Source: Gammaproteobacteria bacterium (GTDB lineage: Bacteria; Pseudomonadota; Gammaproteobacteria; Steroidobacterales; Steroidobacteraceae). From it: a stretch of 64,000 bases of DNA. Of the stretch, positions 17,101 to 26,011 are shown piece after piece. Location of the stretch: contig PKRE01000001.1 of the NCBI GenBank assembly GCA_017577615.1, forward strand, positions 434,001 to 498,000, given 5' to 3'. How positions within the stretch are numbered: the stretch's first letter is position 1; every line of letters starts with the position of its first letter. Both the position numbers and the translations under genes were made by a program. The notes beneath the pieces are model-generated. The model was not told where the DNA came from and did not search any database. It worked only from the letters and a program-made list of their open reading frames with translations.

Positions 17101-17649
17101 CTCGACGATGCGCATCCCCCGGCCGCCGCCGCCCCAGCTGGCCTTGAGCATCAAGGGATAGCCGATGACGCGCGCCATACGAGCTACTTCCGCATGATCA
17201 CGCGGCAACGGTGGTGTAGCGGGCATGACCGGCACGCCTGCGGAGACTGCCAGCTCGCGCGCCTGCACTTTATTGCCGAGCCGGCGCATGATTGCGGGCG
17301 TCGGGCCTACGAAAATGATGCCGGCCCGCTCACAGGCCTCGGCAAATTCAGGATTTTCGGACAAGAAGCCGTAACCAGGATGAATGGCGTCGGCGTGCGC
17401 GCTCTTCGCGATGCGGATGATGTCCTCGATGTCGAGATAGGCGTCGACCGGCGCCTTGCCCTCGCCGACCAAGTAACTCTCGTCGGCCTTCATCCGATGC
17501 AGCGAGAACCGGTCTTCCTTCGAGTAGATGGCAACCGTACGCATGCCGAGCTCCGTCGCCGCCCTCATGACGCGGATGGCAATCTCGCCACGGTTTGCGA
17601 TCAGAAGAGTCTTGATTCGACGCTCGGACATAGCTGGGCGCTCGGACAT
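14182..17649 (-). CDS. pyc: Pyruvate carboxylase, single-chain
   Basis: ATP- and biotin-dependent carboxylation of pyruvate to oxaloacetate, replenishing the TCA cycle. The 1155-residue chain has the full order: biotin carboxylase/ATP-grasp (about 10-460, with the Gly-rich loop KASWGGGGRGM and FIEVNPRIQVEHTVTE), the carboxyltransferase TIM barrel (from about 545, LLTDTTMRDAHQSL and IKDMAGLCRP), the PYC allosteric domain and a C-terminal biotinyl domain with EAMKMET, biotin Lys1121. Length is normal for the alpha4 form. Two in-frame ATGs (17649 and 17631) lie in a short direct duplication of GCTCGGACAT; neither has a clear ribosome binding site. It is isolated from other TCA genes. Confidence 0.95.
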   Translation of the reverse strand: MSERPAMSERRIKTLLIANRGEIAIRVMRAATELGMRTVAIYSKEDRFSLHRMKADESYLVGEGKAPVDAYLDIEDIIRIAKSAHADAIHPGYGFLSENPEFAEACERAGIIFVGPTPAIMRRLGNKVQARELAVSAGVPVMPATPPLPRDHAEVARMARVIGYPLMLKASWGGGGRGMRIVETEADLKDMVETARREAKAAFGNDEVYLEKLVRRARHLEVQILGDAYGNLVHLFERDCTVQRRNQKLIERAPATFLTDEQRAALCEAALKIGRAVNYLNAGTVEFLQDADTGQFYFIEVNPRIQVEHTVTEAVTGIDIVHAQLRIAEGARIGTPQSGVPEQKDIRLNGYAMQCRVTTEDPENNFIPDYGRITAYRSPAGFGIRLDAGTAYSGAIITRYYDSLLVKVTAWSPTPQETIARMHRALWEFRIRGVVTNLRFLDQVIMHPQFASAEYTTKFIDETPELFRFPRKRDRASRLLNFLGDVIVNGNPEVKGRQRPARIVTPRLPKVPLGEPKPGTKQKLDELGPEKFAQWMLEQERVLLTDTTMRDAHQSLLATRFRTYDMKAIAPYYAELLPELFSVECWGGATFDVAMRFLWECPWERLYEFREAMPNLLLQMLLRSANAVGYTNYPDNVVQYFVRRAAEAGIDLFRVFDSLNWVDNMRVAIDAVRDAGKLCEAAICYTGNLIDPNEKKYDLKYYVNLAKQLQRAGAHILGIKDMAGLCRPRAAYLLVKTLKEEVGLPIHFHTHDTSGIAAASVLAAIEAGADAVDGAIDAMSGLTSQPNLGSIVEALRHSPRDSGVDPEKLRLLSTYWEQVRHCYAAFESDLRSGASEVYVHGMPGGQFTNLREQARALGIDDARWPEVAQAYARVNEMFGDIVKVTPTSKVVGDMALMMVTSGLTVEQVLDPDTEIAFPESVVSFFRGELGQPYGGFPKALQKKVLKGAKPLTVRPGEVLPPADLAKVRQEVEAKTWREITDDELASYLMYPKVFLDYMQKRLEYGRVSVLPTPIFFYGMESGQEISIDIERGKTLIIRYVALSDVHDDGTRTVFFELNGQPRSVRVPDRSHVAMKPPRRKAVPGDPTHIGAPMPGTIATVAVTEGARVSRGDVLLTIEAMKMETSVRADRDGTVVEVVAKPGEVVDAKDLLLVVT

Positions 17650-17875
17650 ATATGTATGAGACTCGGCGGGGCGAAACGAATCCTGCCACCAAGATGAGAT
17701 CGGTCGCAGGAGCGCTTCAACTAGTCAACGGTTGACCCCACGACCTCCGGGAGGGGGCGATCATAATGAGTGACTCGATGGCTGCAAGCGATGCGCCATG
17801 AGCTACGTCGATGCGTCTATCGCTCCGACTGATCGGGCCGCTCGCCAACAGCCCGGGCAGTAGCCTACTCAACCG

Positions 17876-19123
17876 TCAAACGACGGTGTGGAGGTCCGGG
17901 GTATCCGCCGACCCCCGGAACGAGCCGGTGGATAGCTGCTCGTATTCCTTGTCCATGATCACGACGCGATTACGTCCCCGCTCCTTGGCCGCGTAGAGCG
18001 CTTCGTCGGCGAGCTGGACGAACCCATGGGCACTGCGGCCGACGACCGGCTCGATGCAGGCGACGCCAATGCTCACCGTCAGGCGCTTCTCGCGCTCCGG
18101 CGACGCCGCATGGGCGATCGCGAGTGCCTCGATCCCGCTGCGGATGCGCAGCGCAACCTCCTCGGCGTGACTGCGACGCGCGTCATAGAGCACGATGGCG
18201 AATTCCTCGCCGCCATACCTGGCGGTGACGTCGAGCGGCCGGCGCGCTGCGCGACTCAAGCACCATGCCACCTTGCGCAAACACTCGTCGCCAGCTTGGT
18301 GGCCGTAGCAGTCGTTGTAGGCCTTGAAGTGATCGATATCGACGAGCAGGAGCGCAAGCGGCACACGCTCTCGGGTCGCCTGGGACCAAACCTTCTCGAG
18401 GTGCTCGTCGAAGAAACGCCGATTGTGGATACCCGTCAATCCATCCCGGCTCGCCGTTTCGATGAGGAGCCGTTCCTCCAGAAAGTTCGTGCGATTGGCC
18501 CGTTCCAGCGAATAGGAAACAATCGCGCCGACCACATTGGTGAAGGCGAGCACGACCAGATCGATCACCACCGTGTTAGCCGGCAGATCCGCGACATGCG
18601 CGCCAAGAGCGTATGTGAGAAAGACGGCAAGCGCTGCGGTGAGTGCCGGGTAAAACGTCATGCCCAGCATGAAATAGATGTAGATCGTCACCAGGACGAT
18701 CGCGGAAATGAGACTGACGCCCTCGCGGGCCGCGAGTACTGCGATCGCCACTGCGCCGGCCCCGAATACCAGCGCCCCGATCATCGCCACCAGAGGATAG
18801 AACCGGTCGTACCAACGCGAGTACACGACGACGACCATTGCAACCACCACCGGCGCGAAGGTGGCCGCCCGGATGAGGTCGAGGCGAATGCTCGTCGAGG
18901 GAGCGAGCACGAAATGCGTCAGTACCGCAAAAACGAGCAGGAAGCCGATACCGAGCCACAGGTTGCGCCGTACCTGCGGCAGCGTCTCGGCACGATGGGC
19001 GCGCCTGAACTCCTCTTCCAGGGGAGCCTCGAACCGCAGGCGCGGGAAGCCGCGCCGCAATTGCAGCGCGTGCGGCGACTCAGGCGGTGTGCCGGCGGAG
19101 TGCTGCGAGTACGGGTTTGACAT
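17876..19123 (-). CDS. Membrane-anchored diguanylate cyclase (GGDEF)
   Basis: Predicted to make cyclic di-GMP from two GTP at the inner membrane. The 415-residue protein has a cytoplasmic N-terminus of about 50 residues, about six hydrophobic segments (roughly 55-200) and a C-terminal GGDEF domain. The active site is GGEEF at 304-308, with the metal/guanine region VDIDHFKAYNDCYGH. An RxxD product-inhibition site (Arg295-Pro-Leu-Asp298) lies five residues before GGEEF, so feedback inhibition is likely. There is no EAL domain. Ligand for the membrane part is unknown; neighbours are unrelated metabolic genes. Confidence 0.9.
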   Translation of the reverse strand: MSNPYSQHSAGTPPESPHALQLRRGFPRLRFEAPLEEEFRRAHRAETLPQVRRNLWLGIGFLLVFAVLTHFVLAPSTSIRLDLIRAATFAPVVVAMVVVVYSRWYDRFYPLVAMIGALVFGAGAVAIAVLAAREGVSLISAIVLVTIYIYFMLGMTFYPALTAALAVFLTYALGAHVADLPANTVVIDLVVLAFTNVVGAIVSYSLERANRTNFLEERLLIETASRDGLTGIHNRRFFDEHLEKVWSQATRERVPLALLLVDIDHFKAYNDCYGHQAGDECLRKVAWCLSRAARRPLDVTARYGGEEFAIVLYDARRSHAEEVALRIRSGIEALAIAHAASPEREKRLTVSIGVACIEPVVGRSAHGFVQLADEALYAAKERGRNRVVIMDKEYEQLSTGSFRGSADTPDLHTVV

Positions 19124-19262
19124 GGGCGTCGGCGACGCCCGGGCGTTCAGAATGGGCTGACGAGCATCGCCGCGCTACGGTAGCGGGAAAATGCGCTCTC
19201 GCCAAGCGGAATGCTCCGAATTTGGCACTGCTAGCGTCGCAGTCTCGACCCGGGCCCAACCC

Positions 19263-19469
19263 TCAGTGCTTAGGTCCCACCGCCTTGCGACGACGGTCGC
19301 GCGCCTCCTTGATGAGGCGACGCCAGACCTCGTATGCATCCCATGCGCGGGGACCGGCGATCTTGCTCGTTTCGGAGCTAGGCGTCGGAACGCGTCCGAG
19401 CTCATCGGCATTCGTAGCCGCACCAGTTTCGAGCAGAGGAAGATGGATCGGTCTCGTTGCACTGGTCAT
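19263..19469 (-). CDS. Small hypothetical protein
   Basis: A 68-residue frame in the gap between gshA and the GGDEF gene. The second half (from about residue 38) is strongly charged and would form an amphipathic helix (AWDAYEVWRRLIKEARDRRR). Its codons end mostly in G or C, as in the neighbours; the first half looks less gene-like. No clear ribosome binding site precedes the ATG at 19469. I do not recognise a family; it could be a chance frame. Confidence 0.35.
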   Translation of the reverse strand: MTSATRPIHLPLLETGAATNADELGRVPTPSSETSKIAGPRAWDAYEVWRRLIKEARDRRRKAVGPKH

Positions 19470-19765
19470 AACGTCGTTCGAGAGGGCGTCGTGAGAGGAA
19501 CGAGGCAGTCAATAATAGGCCCCACGTCACGTTTGGCCTGTGCACGGTTCTCAGTTTGGTGCTTTTCAGCCGTCACCCGAAGTCGGGACTCCGCAAATGG
19601 ATATCTGGCTGAAGTCCTGAACGCGCGATCGCCAATGATGCTCGAGCGCCACCGCGATCGCTCCGACCGAGGAGGGACACAGCGTCCACACGCTGCTGCG
19701 CGGCCATACGCAATCGACTCGCGGCAGACTGGGGCAGCCCAGCCATGGCGTGCACTGCAGCCTCC
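19470..19765. other. Intergenic stretch downstream of gshA
   Basis: About 300 bases with no supported gene. A 69-codon minus-strand frame (19573-19782) overlaps the last 17 bases of gshA, but it has no recognisable domain and no ribosome binding site. I see no tRNA, clear terminator or repeat here. Confidence 0.4.
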
Positions 19766-21364
19766 TCAAGCCGCAGTTGCATCGCTTTCGAAATACCTCG
19801 CCAGGTACTCGTCGAACGTCATCGAATCCGAAGCCTCGAGCTCCTGTTGCTTTTCGTGGGACTCCTTCGCCTCGGCCGCGAACTCCGCGAGTCGTTGCTC
19901 GTTCGGAGGATAGAGCTCGAGAAAATAGGACTTGTGCACGCGCGACATGCGTGCCGCAAACTCGAAGAACGATTCGCCCGTCGTGCGTAGCTCCTGAAGG
20001 CTGCGCGCCGACGGCGTCAGCTCCGGATCACGCACTTTGTCCTCCTGCAAATCGAGCGCCGCCGTATACGGCTTGGTCGGTTCCTCCTCATCGAGCAACT
20101 CGCAGATGCCGCGCATCTGGTCGATCAGTTCGAGCGCCCACGTGCGCAGCTCGACCTGCCGACCGTTACGGTTGAGCTTCAATCCAGGCTCGCGCCCACG
20201 TCGCGCAACGATCGCATGGTTGGCATCCAGGTCGTCCTGCTCGCTCGCGCCGATGGGATCGCTCTGCTTGAGCAGGCACAAGGCTGCGAACGCCTCGAGG
20301 AAACGCAGCTTGCTTTGATTGACCCCGACCGGGTCGAACACACTCACATCGAGGGCGCGAAACTCGACGTACTCCACTCCGCCCCGCTGCAGCGCTTGCG
20401 TGGGACGTTCTCCTGGACGAGCGGTCCGCTTGGGGCGGATGTAGCTGTAGTACTCGTTTTCGATCTGCAACAGGTTAGCGTTGAGCTGCCGGTACTCACC
20501 GTCAACTTTGACGCCGATCTTCTCGTACTCCGGATGCGGCGTGCTGACTGCGGCGGTCAGATCGCGGACGTACTCATCCAAGCTATTCACGCTGATCTGC
20601 AGGCCGGCTTGATTCTTGTTGCGATAGCCGAGATCGCTCATGCGTAGCGACGTCGCATAGCGATTGTAAAGCGTACCGGGTGAAAGCTCCTCGAGATCGT
20701 GCTCACGGCCACGGACGAACGAGCTGCACACGGCAGGTGAGTTGCCGAACAAGTAGAGCACGAGCCAGCCGAAGCGTCGGTAATTGCGCAGCAGCGCAAA
20801 ATAATTCGCGGAGATGAAGTCACGATCGACGCGACGGGCGTGAAGAGCCTCAGCAAGTACCGGCCACAATCGCTCCGGAAAGGAGTAGTTGTAATGAACG
20901 CCTGCGATGGCCTGCATCAAGCGTCCATAACGCCAGCCGAGGCCGCGCCGGTAGACCTCCTTCATCCGCCCGACGTTCGATGTTCCGTAGTAGGCGATGG
21001 GGATGCTCTCGTCGCCCTCGACCTTGCACGGCATGCTCGTGGCCCACAAGAGCTCCTCACCCAAGTGGCGATACACGAACTGGTGCAAGTCGCACAAGTA
21101 CTGCAGCAATGCCCACGATTCCGTGAACGGCGGGGTGACGAGCTCGATGAGTGCTTCCGAATAGTCGGTCGTGATGTGCTCGTTCGTCAGCGCGGAGCCG
21201 AGTGCCGGCGGATGCGGCGTCTGACTGATGTACCCGTCCGGCGTGACCCGCAGCGATTCCTTCTCGACACCCTTGAGCCCGTGTCGCAGCAGGCCACGTT
21301 CACGCGAGTTCACGAGCGCGCTGATGCGCCGCTCGAACGCGCGATCAATTCCTGAACCGGTCAT
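19766..21364 (-). CDS. gshA: Glutamate--cysteine ligase, gammaproteobacterial type
   Basis: First and rate-limiting step of glutathione synthesis, ATP-dependent joining of Glu and Cys. The 532-residue protein matches the E. coli-type GshA in length and sequence. Recognisable segments are GLKGVEKESLRV near the N-terminus, TDYSEALIELVTPP, the GVHYNYSFP substrate loop, and YVEFRALDVSVFDPVGV. The C-terminal 30 residues are acidic and vary in the family. No gshB is nearby. The Mpo1-like gene lies immediately upstream on the same strand, with a gap of 18 bases, so they may be co-transcribed. Confidence 0.93.
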   Translation of the reverse strand: MTGSGIDRAFERRISALVNSRERGLLRHGLKGVEKESLRVTPDGYISQTPHPPALGSALTNEHITTDYSEALIELVTPPFTESWALLQYLCDLHQFVYRHLGEELLWATSMPCKVEGDESIPIAYYGTSNVGRMKEVYRRGLGWRYGRLMQAIAGVHYNYSFPERLWPVLAEALHARRVDRDFISANYFALLRNYRRFGWLVLYLFGNSPAVCSSFVRGREHDLEELSPGTLYNRYATSLRMSDLGYRNKNQAGLQISVNSLDEYVRDLTAAVSTPHPEYEKIGVKVDGEYRQLNANLLQIENEYYSYIRPKRTARPGERPTQALQRGGVEYVEFRALDVSVFDPVGVNQSKLRFLEAFAALCLLKQSDPIGASEQDDLDANHAIVARRGREPGLKLNRNGRQVELRTWALELIDQMRGICELLDEEEPTKPYTAALDLQEDKVRDPELTPSARSLQELRTTGESFFEFAARMSRVHKSYFLELYPPNEQRLAEFAAEAKESHEKQQELEASDSMTFDEYLARYFESDATAA

Positions 21365-21382
21365 AGATATGTGACGATAGTG

Positions 21383-21715
21383 CTAGAGCTTGATGCGGCC
21401 GATCAGCACGTCGCGGAACAGCGCCAAATCGCCCAGCAGGCTGTACCAAGGATATCGAAAAGTGGCAGGCCGATTTTTCTCGAATACGAAGTGGCCGATC
21501 CAGGCGAACCCGTAGCCCGCAACCGGTGCAGCAAGCAGCCACCACCCGTTACGCGTCCAGATCGCCAGCAACACTGTCACGATCACGAGCATCGTACCCA
21601 CGACATGCAGCAGCCGACAGACTCGGTTGCTGTGCTCGGCAAGATAGAAAGGGTAGAACTCAGCGAACCGCCGAAATCGGTGCTCTGGACGTAAGGACCG
21701 TGCTGATTGGGCCAT
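21383..21715 (-). CDS. DUF962/Mpo1-like membrane protein
   Basis: A 110-residue protein of the DUF962 family, whose yeast member Mpo1 is an Fe(II) dioxygenase of 2-hydroxy fatty acids. Visible features are the N-terminal motif FYPFYLAEHSNRVCRLLHVVG with two of the conserved histidines, two hydrophobic helices (about 37-72), and the GHFVFEKNRPATF motif with the third histidine. ATG at 21715 is chosen because the protein then starts just before the family motif; a longer frame to 21844 has no support. It sits just upstream of gshA. Function in bacteria is not established. Confidence 0.8.
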   Translation of the reverse strand: MAQSARSLRPEHRFRRFAEFYPFYLAEHSNRVCRLLHVVGTMLVIVTVLLAIWTRNGWWLLAAPVAGYGFAWIGHFVFEKNRPATFRYPWYSLLGDLALFRDVLIGRIKL

Positions 21716-21923
21716 GGCGGGGCAGGATGCTCGAACGTACGGCGGGGCTGAGAGTTTCCCCAGCATGGTCAGAGCCGTCAAGCACGGGCTCTGATGCCCA
21801 TGTGGTATCTCCTGACTGCCTGCCGCTCGTCCGCCCATCGCCACGTTTCGTCAAGTTTCGGACACATGACGATCACAGTGTGGTCTGATTAGAACCCGAA
21901 GGGCAGTGAGACGGGCGTGACAG

Positions 21924-22418
21924 TTGAACCTCCCGGACCAGGGCGCGTGGTCGATCACCGTGAGAGCCGAGTGGGCGCTCGGGTTGCTCGTCGCGCTCGT
22001 GCTCCTGGTGCTGGCAGCCTTCCTCCGCATGCTTTCCTTACACGCGCGCATCGCTCGCCGGCGCGAGGAGCTCGAGCGCGAGCTACACGAAACGTTCCGG
22101 CGCGGTGGTGACCTCGTCGCTCGCTACGGTAGCGAAGAATTCGCGATCGTCCTCCCGGGCATCGAACGCCGGCGCGCTTCCCTTTATGCAGAGCGACTGC
22201 GCCGCCGTGTGTGGCGCCTCGCAATTCCATACGATGCCTCGCCGGTCGCCGATCGCGTCACGATCAGCGGCGGCGTAGCGACTGTTCCGCCAGGTGTGCT
22301 CGCACGCGCTGACGGCCTGCTACGTGGCGCGGACGCGGCACTCTACCGTGGTGCGAAGTGTCTCGGCAGGAACGCATCATCGCGGCGCCGCCCCTCCTCC
22401 TTCAAGCGGACCGAGTGA
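21924..22418 (+). CDS. Half-length GGDEF-domain membrane protein (internal deletion)
   Basis: A 164-residue protein with one N-terminal membrane helix (about 17-38), a short charged linker (RRREELERELHE) and then only the C-terminal half of a GGDEF domain. The first about 85 residues of the domain, which carry the metal-binding Asp and the guanine-contacting Asn/Asp, are missing in frame. The active-site loop reads GSEEF (69-73), with an intact RxxD I-site (Arg60-Asp63) before it. It cannot be a normal diguanylate cyclase; it may be a c-di-GMP receptor or a decaying gene. The start is TTG at 21924 or GTG at 21960. Confidence 0.6.
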   Translation: MNLPDQGAWSITVRAEWALGLLVALVLLVLAAFLRMLSLHARIARRREELERELHETFRRGGDLVARYGSEEFAIVLPGIERRRASLYAERLRRRVWRLAIPYDASPVADRVTISGGVATVPPGVLARADGLLRGADAALYRGAKCLGRNASSRRRPSSFKRTE

Positions 22419-22495
22419 TCGGCTGAGAACAGGAGTACCGACTCCGACGTCGCCGCGACTCGCGCAACGCCAGCCAAATAAGAACGAGGATTCTC

Positions 22496-24049
22496 ATGAC
22501 GCAGAAGAACAAGATCGGCAGCGTCACATACCGCAGCGTCGACAAGGACTATTTCGAAAGGCGCCGCCTGAAGCGCTACGCGCGCGCATGGTCGCTCTGG
22601 GGGCTGGGAGTCGGTGCGGTGATCTCCGGTCACTTCTCAGGGTGGAATCTCGGCATCGGGGCTGCTGGTTGGGGCGGACTGTTCATCGCTACGATCATCA
22701 TCGCCATCATGTATCTCGGTCTCGTATGCAGCCTTGCCGAGATGTCGCCTGCTCTGCCGCACACCGGCGGCGCCTACTCGTTCGCACGCAGCGCCATCGG
22801 CCCCTGGGCCGGGCTTATCACTGGGCTGGCAGAGACCGTTAAGTACATTCTCACACCCGCCGTCATCGTTTTTTTCATAAGCTCGTATCTCACCAGCATC
22901 TTCGAGACGCCCGACCACCTGCAGCCGCTGTGGTGGCTGCTGTGCTACATCGTGTTCGTCGCGCTCAACTGCATGAGCGCGGAGCTCTCATTCCGGATTG
23001 CGATCGTCGTAACGATCCTGGCGCTTGGCGTGCTGGCTGTGTTCTGGCTGAGCGCGATACCGTTCGCGGACTTCTCGCGTTGGGCGCTGAATATCGCCAC
23101 GGGGCCCGATGGCGAGCTCATCGAGTTGCCCAACGGCGGCGGCGCATTCTTGCCGCTGGGCTGGGGCAGCGTGCTCGCCGCTATGCCCTTTGCCATGTGG
23201 CTCTTCCTGGCGCTGGAACAGCTACCGCTCGCCGCGGAAGAGTCGCTGGATCCGAAACAGGACATGCCGAAGGGATTGATCTTCGGCATGTTCACATTGA
23301 CCTTCTCTGCGCTGATGATCGTTTTCTTCAATGCGTCCATCGGAGCGCGCGAATCAGGTCAGTTGCACGGCGCTTTCTCCCTGGCGACATCCTCCGAGCC
23401 GTTGCTGGACGGATTTCGCGTCATCTACGGCACCGATATTGCGAAGCTCCTGGCGCTGTTCGCCGTGATCGGACTCATTGCGAGCTTTCACACGATCATT
23501 TTCGCAGCCGGTCGTCAGATTTTTGCGCTCTCGCGTGCCGGCTACTATCCGAGCGTATTTTCTCTTACCCATCGCACGCGCAGGACGCCGCATATTGCGC
23601 TAACAACGGGCGCAGGCGTGGGGCTTACAGTCATCCTGACGGTCTGGCTTGCGCTCGGTGCGGATCAGAGCCGCTCGGTCATAGCAGCGATACTCCTCAA
23701 TATGGCCGTTTTCGGGGCAACGATTTCTTATACGCTGCAGGGCCTCTCCTTCATTCTGCTGCGCACGAACATGCCTGACATCGAGCGACCGTATCGCAGT
23801 CCGCTTGGCGTGCCGGGAGCCGCGCTCACGATCCTGATCGCGCTCGTCACGCTGTACTGCCAGCTGCAAGATCCCGTCTATCGCATGGGAGTGTACGTAT
23901 CGCTTGCCTGGTACTTCGCGGGAGTGCTCTATTTCGTGCTCGTGGGTCGGCACCGATTGGTCATCTCACCCGAGGAACGATTCGCGCTCGAGCACAGAAA
24001 GAACGAGCACCACGACGTCATCGAGCGAGCATCGAGAACACAGGCCTAG
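22496..24049 (+). CDS. Ethanolamine/amino-acid permease, APC superfamily
   Basis: Inner-membrane transporter of 517 residues with about twelve hydrophobic segments. The N-terminal motif GVGAVISGHFSGWNLGIGAAGW and the segment SLAEMSPALPHTGGAYSFAR are typical of the ethanolamine permease (Eat) branch of the APC family. A good ribosome binding site (GAGGA) precedes the ATG at 22496. No eutBC ammonia-lyase genes are in the window, so ethanolamine as substrate is inferred from similarity only; another amine or amino acid is possible. Confidence 0.85.
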   Translation: MTQKNKIGSVTYRSVDKDYFERRRLKRYARAWSLWGLGVGAVISGHFSGWNLGIGAAGWGGLFIATIIIAIMYLGLVCSLAEMSPALPHTGGAYSFARSAIGPWAGLITGLAETVKYILTPAVIVFFISSYLTSIFETPDHLQPLWWLLCYIVFVALNCMSAELSFRIAIVVTILALGVLAVFWLSAIPFADFSRWALNIATGPDGELIELPNGGGAFLPLGWGSVLAAMPFAMWLFLALEQLPLAAEESLDPKQDMPKGLIFGMFTLTFSALMIVFFNASIGARESGQLHGAFSLATSSEPLLDGFRVIYGTDIAKLLALFAVIGLIASFHTIIFAAGRQIFALSRAGYYPSVFSLTHRTRRTPHIALTTGAGVGLTVILTVWLALGADQSRSVIAAILLNMAVFGATISYTLQGLSFILLRTNMPDIERPYRSPLGVPGAALTILIALVTLYCQLQDPVYRMGVYVSLAWYFAGVLYFVLVGRHRLVISPEERFALEHRKNEHHDVIERASRTQA

Positions 24050-24182
24050 CGCTCTCATGCGACACAGGCACATTCAGCGGAGTGGGTTGACCACGGAGCA
24101 CGTCGGCGGGAGCACGCCACGGCGGAAGAAGAACGCACGACGTTCATTGAGAATTCAGAAGAGCAAGCCCATAGTGTCGAGC

Positions 24183-24560
24183 ATGCGATTCCTACCCATT
24201 GCGCTTGCCTTCGCCCTTTCGCTGGCTGCGCCCGCCCATGCGGACGCCATGCGCTGCGGCAGTCGTCTCGTGAGCGACGGCGCAACGCGAACGATGGTTC
24301 GCGAGTTGTGCGGCGAGCCGAGCGACATCGTGACGCGTACCATCCTGCGCCGGCCCTACTACAACCTACACGGGCGCATCGTCTACTACGGGGACGGCTT
24401 GATCGAGGTACCCGTGGAAATCTGGACCTACAACTTCGGCCCGTACAAGCTCATGCGACGGGTCCGATTCGTGGACGGCGTCGTCGAGGAAATCGAGACG
24501 CTCGGCTACGGATATCACGAGAAGAACACGGCACCCGAACGCAAGCGCACGTACGAATGA
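24183..24560 (+). CDS. DUF2845 periplasmic protein
   Basis: A 125-residue protein with a clear signal peptide (about 1-21, cleaved after AHA) and a small mature domain with two cysteines (MRCGSRLVSDGATRTMVRELCGEP) followed by tyrosine-rich beta segments, as in the DUF2845 family. ATG at 24183 gives the signal peptide; longer in-frame starts do not. It is convergent with the MATE gene, with only eight bases between the two stop codons. Function unknown. Confidence 0.8.
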   Translation: MRFLPIALAFALSLAAPAHADAMRCGSRLVSDGATRTMVRELCGEPSDIVTRTILRRPYYNLHGRIVYYGDGLIEVPVEIWTYNFGPYKLMRRVRFVDGVVEEIETLGYGYHEKNTAPERKRTYE

Positions 24561-24568
24561 GCATCGCA

Positions 24569-25906
24569 TCAGTTCTTGTGCGCGATCGCAAGGAAGCGGC
24601 TCACCAACAACACGGCGCTCAGGCTCAAGCCTGCGATCAGCCCTAGCCACACGTAGATCGGACCGCCTTCCCGCACGAGCCCCAAGTAGTAAGCAAGCGG
24701 GAATCCGACGATCCAATACGAGAACACACAGAACAGCAACGGGATCGCCGTGTCCTTGTGTCCTCTGAGCGCTCCGGCTGCGCCTATTTGCACGCCGTCC
24801 GATAGCTGGAACAGTCCGGCCATGAGCAAGAGCGTCGCCGCAAGCTCACGCACGGGCGGGTCACTGGTGTAGAGCGCCGCAATCACATCGTTGAACAGTA
24901 CGATCACCAACGCCGAGACGCACATCACGCCTGCGCACAAGCCGATGCCGAGCAACCCCACCCTGCGCGCGCGCGCCGGGTCGCCGGCGCCGAGCGTATG
25001 ACCGACATGTATGGTCATTGCCGAGCTGACCGCGAGCGGCACCATGAACATGAAGGACGCATAATTCACAGCCACTTGATGGGCACCGGCAGTCACGGCG
25101 CCCATCGATCCCATCATGAGCGCTGCTGCCACGAACAAGCCACCTTCGGCAACGATACTTCCGGCAATCGGCGCACCGATGCGCGCGAGCTCGAGAATGG
25201 TCGGAAGATGCGGCCGGTCGATGCGGGCGAAGAAGTCAAATGCGCGGTAGACACGATGTCGCTGCATGTGCACGAGCATCGCCAAGAACATGAACCAGAA
25301 TGCGATCGCCGTGGCGACGCCGCAGCCGACAGCACCCATTCTCGGCATGCCGAGCTTGCCGTACATGAAAACCCAATTACCGAAGACGTTCAGGACCAGC
25401 GCGCTCAGACCGATGTACATGATCGGCTTCGTGCGCCTGAGTCCTTCGCTCGCATAACGAAGGGCGAAGAACGCCGCCGCAGCCGGCATCCCCACGGTGA
25501 TCGCATGCACGTAACCGATCGCCGTGGGCAGGATTTCGGGCGCGATGCCGATCGCCGGCAGCACCCAGCTGACCTGGAGCAACCCGCACACGAGCACGCC
25601 TGCGACCACAGTCGCGAGCCACCACGCTTGGCGCAAGTAGCGCACCACTGCCGCACGATCGTTCGCGCCATTCGCATGAGCGATCGAAGGCGAGACAGCC
25701 ATCAAGATGCCGAGCGCAATGAAGACGAACAACTGCCAATAGGCGGCACCGACCGCCAAACCCGCGAGCTGCACGGCACCGAGCCGGCCGGCCATAACGG
25801 TGTCGGCGAACGTCATGCCAGTGATGGCGAGATTGTTCGCGAGCAAAGGTCCGCCCAGCTTGGCAATGGCTCGCAAATCAGCTTTGCGTTGTTCGTGCGT
25901 GTACAT
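24569..25906 (-). CDS. MATE family multidrug/Na+ antiporter (NorM-like)
   Basis: Inner-membrane exporter of the MATE superfamily, about 445 residues with twelve predicted helices arranged as two halves. The first helix carries the family signature GMTFADTVMAGRLGAVQLAG; the second half has the corresponding GAHQVAVNYASFMFMVPLAV. ATG at 25906 (MYTHEQRKADLRAIAKLGGP) places the start just before the first helix as in NorM; in-frame starts at 25936 and 25978 are possible. Ion coupling and substrates cannot be read from sequence. It is divergent from fadI, with about 105 bases between the starts. Confidence 0.9.
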   Translation of the reverse strand: MYTHEQRKADLRAIAKLGGPLLANNLAITGMTFADTVMAGRLGAVQLAGLAVGAAYWQLFVFIALGILMAVSPSIAHANGANDRAAVVRYLRQAWWLATVVAGVLVCGLLQVSWVLPAIGIAPEILPTAIGYVHAITVGMPAAAAFFALRYASEGLRRTKPIMYIGLSALVLNVFGNWVFMYGKLGMPRMGAVGCGVATAIAFWFMFLAMLVHMQRHRVYRAFDFFARIDRPHLPTILELARIGAPIAGSIVAEGGLFVAAALMMGSMGAVTAGAHQVAVNYASFMFMVPLAVSSAMTIHVGHTLGAGDPARARRVGLLGIGLCAGVMCVSALVIVLFNDVIAALYTSDPPVRELAATLLLMAGLFQLSDGVQIGAAGALRGHKDTAIPLLFCVFSYWIVGFPLAYYLGLVREGGPIYVWLGLIAGLSLSAVLLVSRFLAIAHKN

Positions 25907-26011
25907 CGAAACGGATCGCCAGCGAGGAGCGCGCATGGTACGGCCCGTCTCACAACTCAGGTAGACTTCAAGTTCCAACTCGCCTCAGATCCACGAAATC
26001 GGGGAACCGAC

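Noticed and set aside
15505..17697. A 730-codon open frame on the plus strand across pyruvate carboxylase
   Set aside because: It is antisense to a full-length, motif-complete pyc gene; the composition is rich in His and Arg with no domain, as expected for a GC-rich shadow frame.
19573..19782. A 69-codon minus-strand frame overlapping the gshA stop
   Set aside because: Position suggests coupling, but no domain, ribosome binding site or consistent codon bias was seen.
24998..26011. Long upstream extension of fadI to give a 763-residue protein
   Set aside because: The extra part is antisense to the MATE gene and has no domain; thiolases start near the ATG at 26012.
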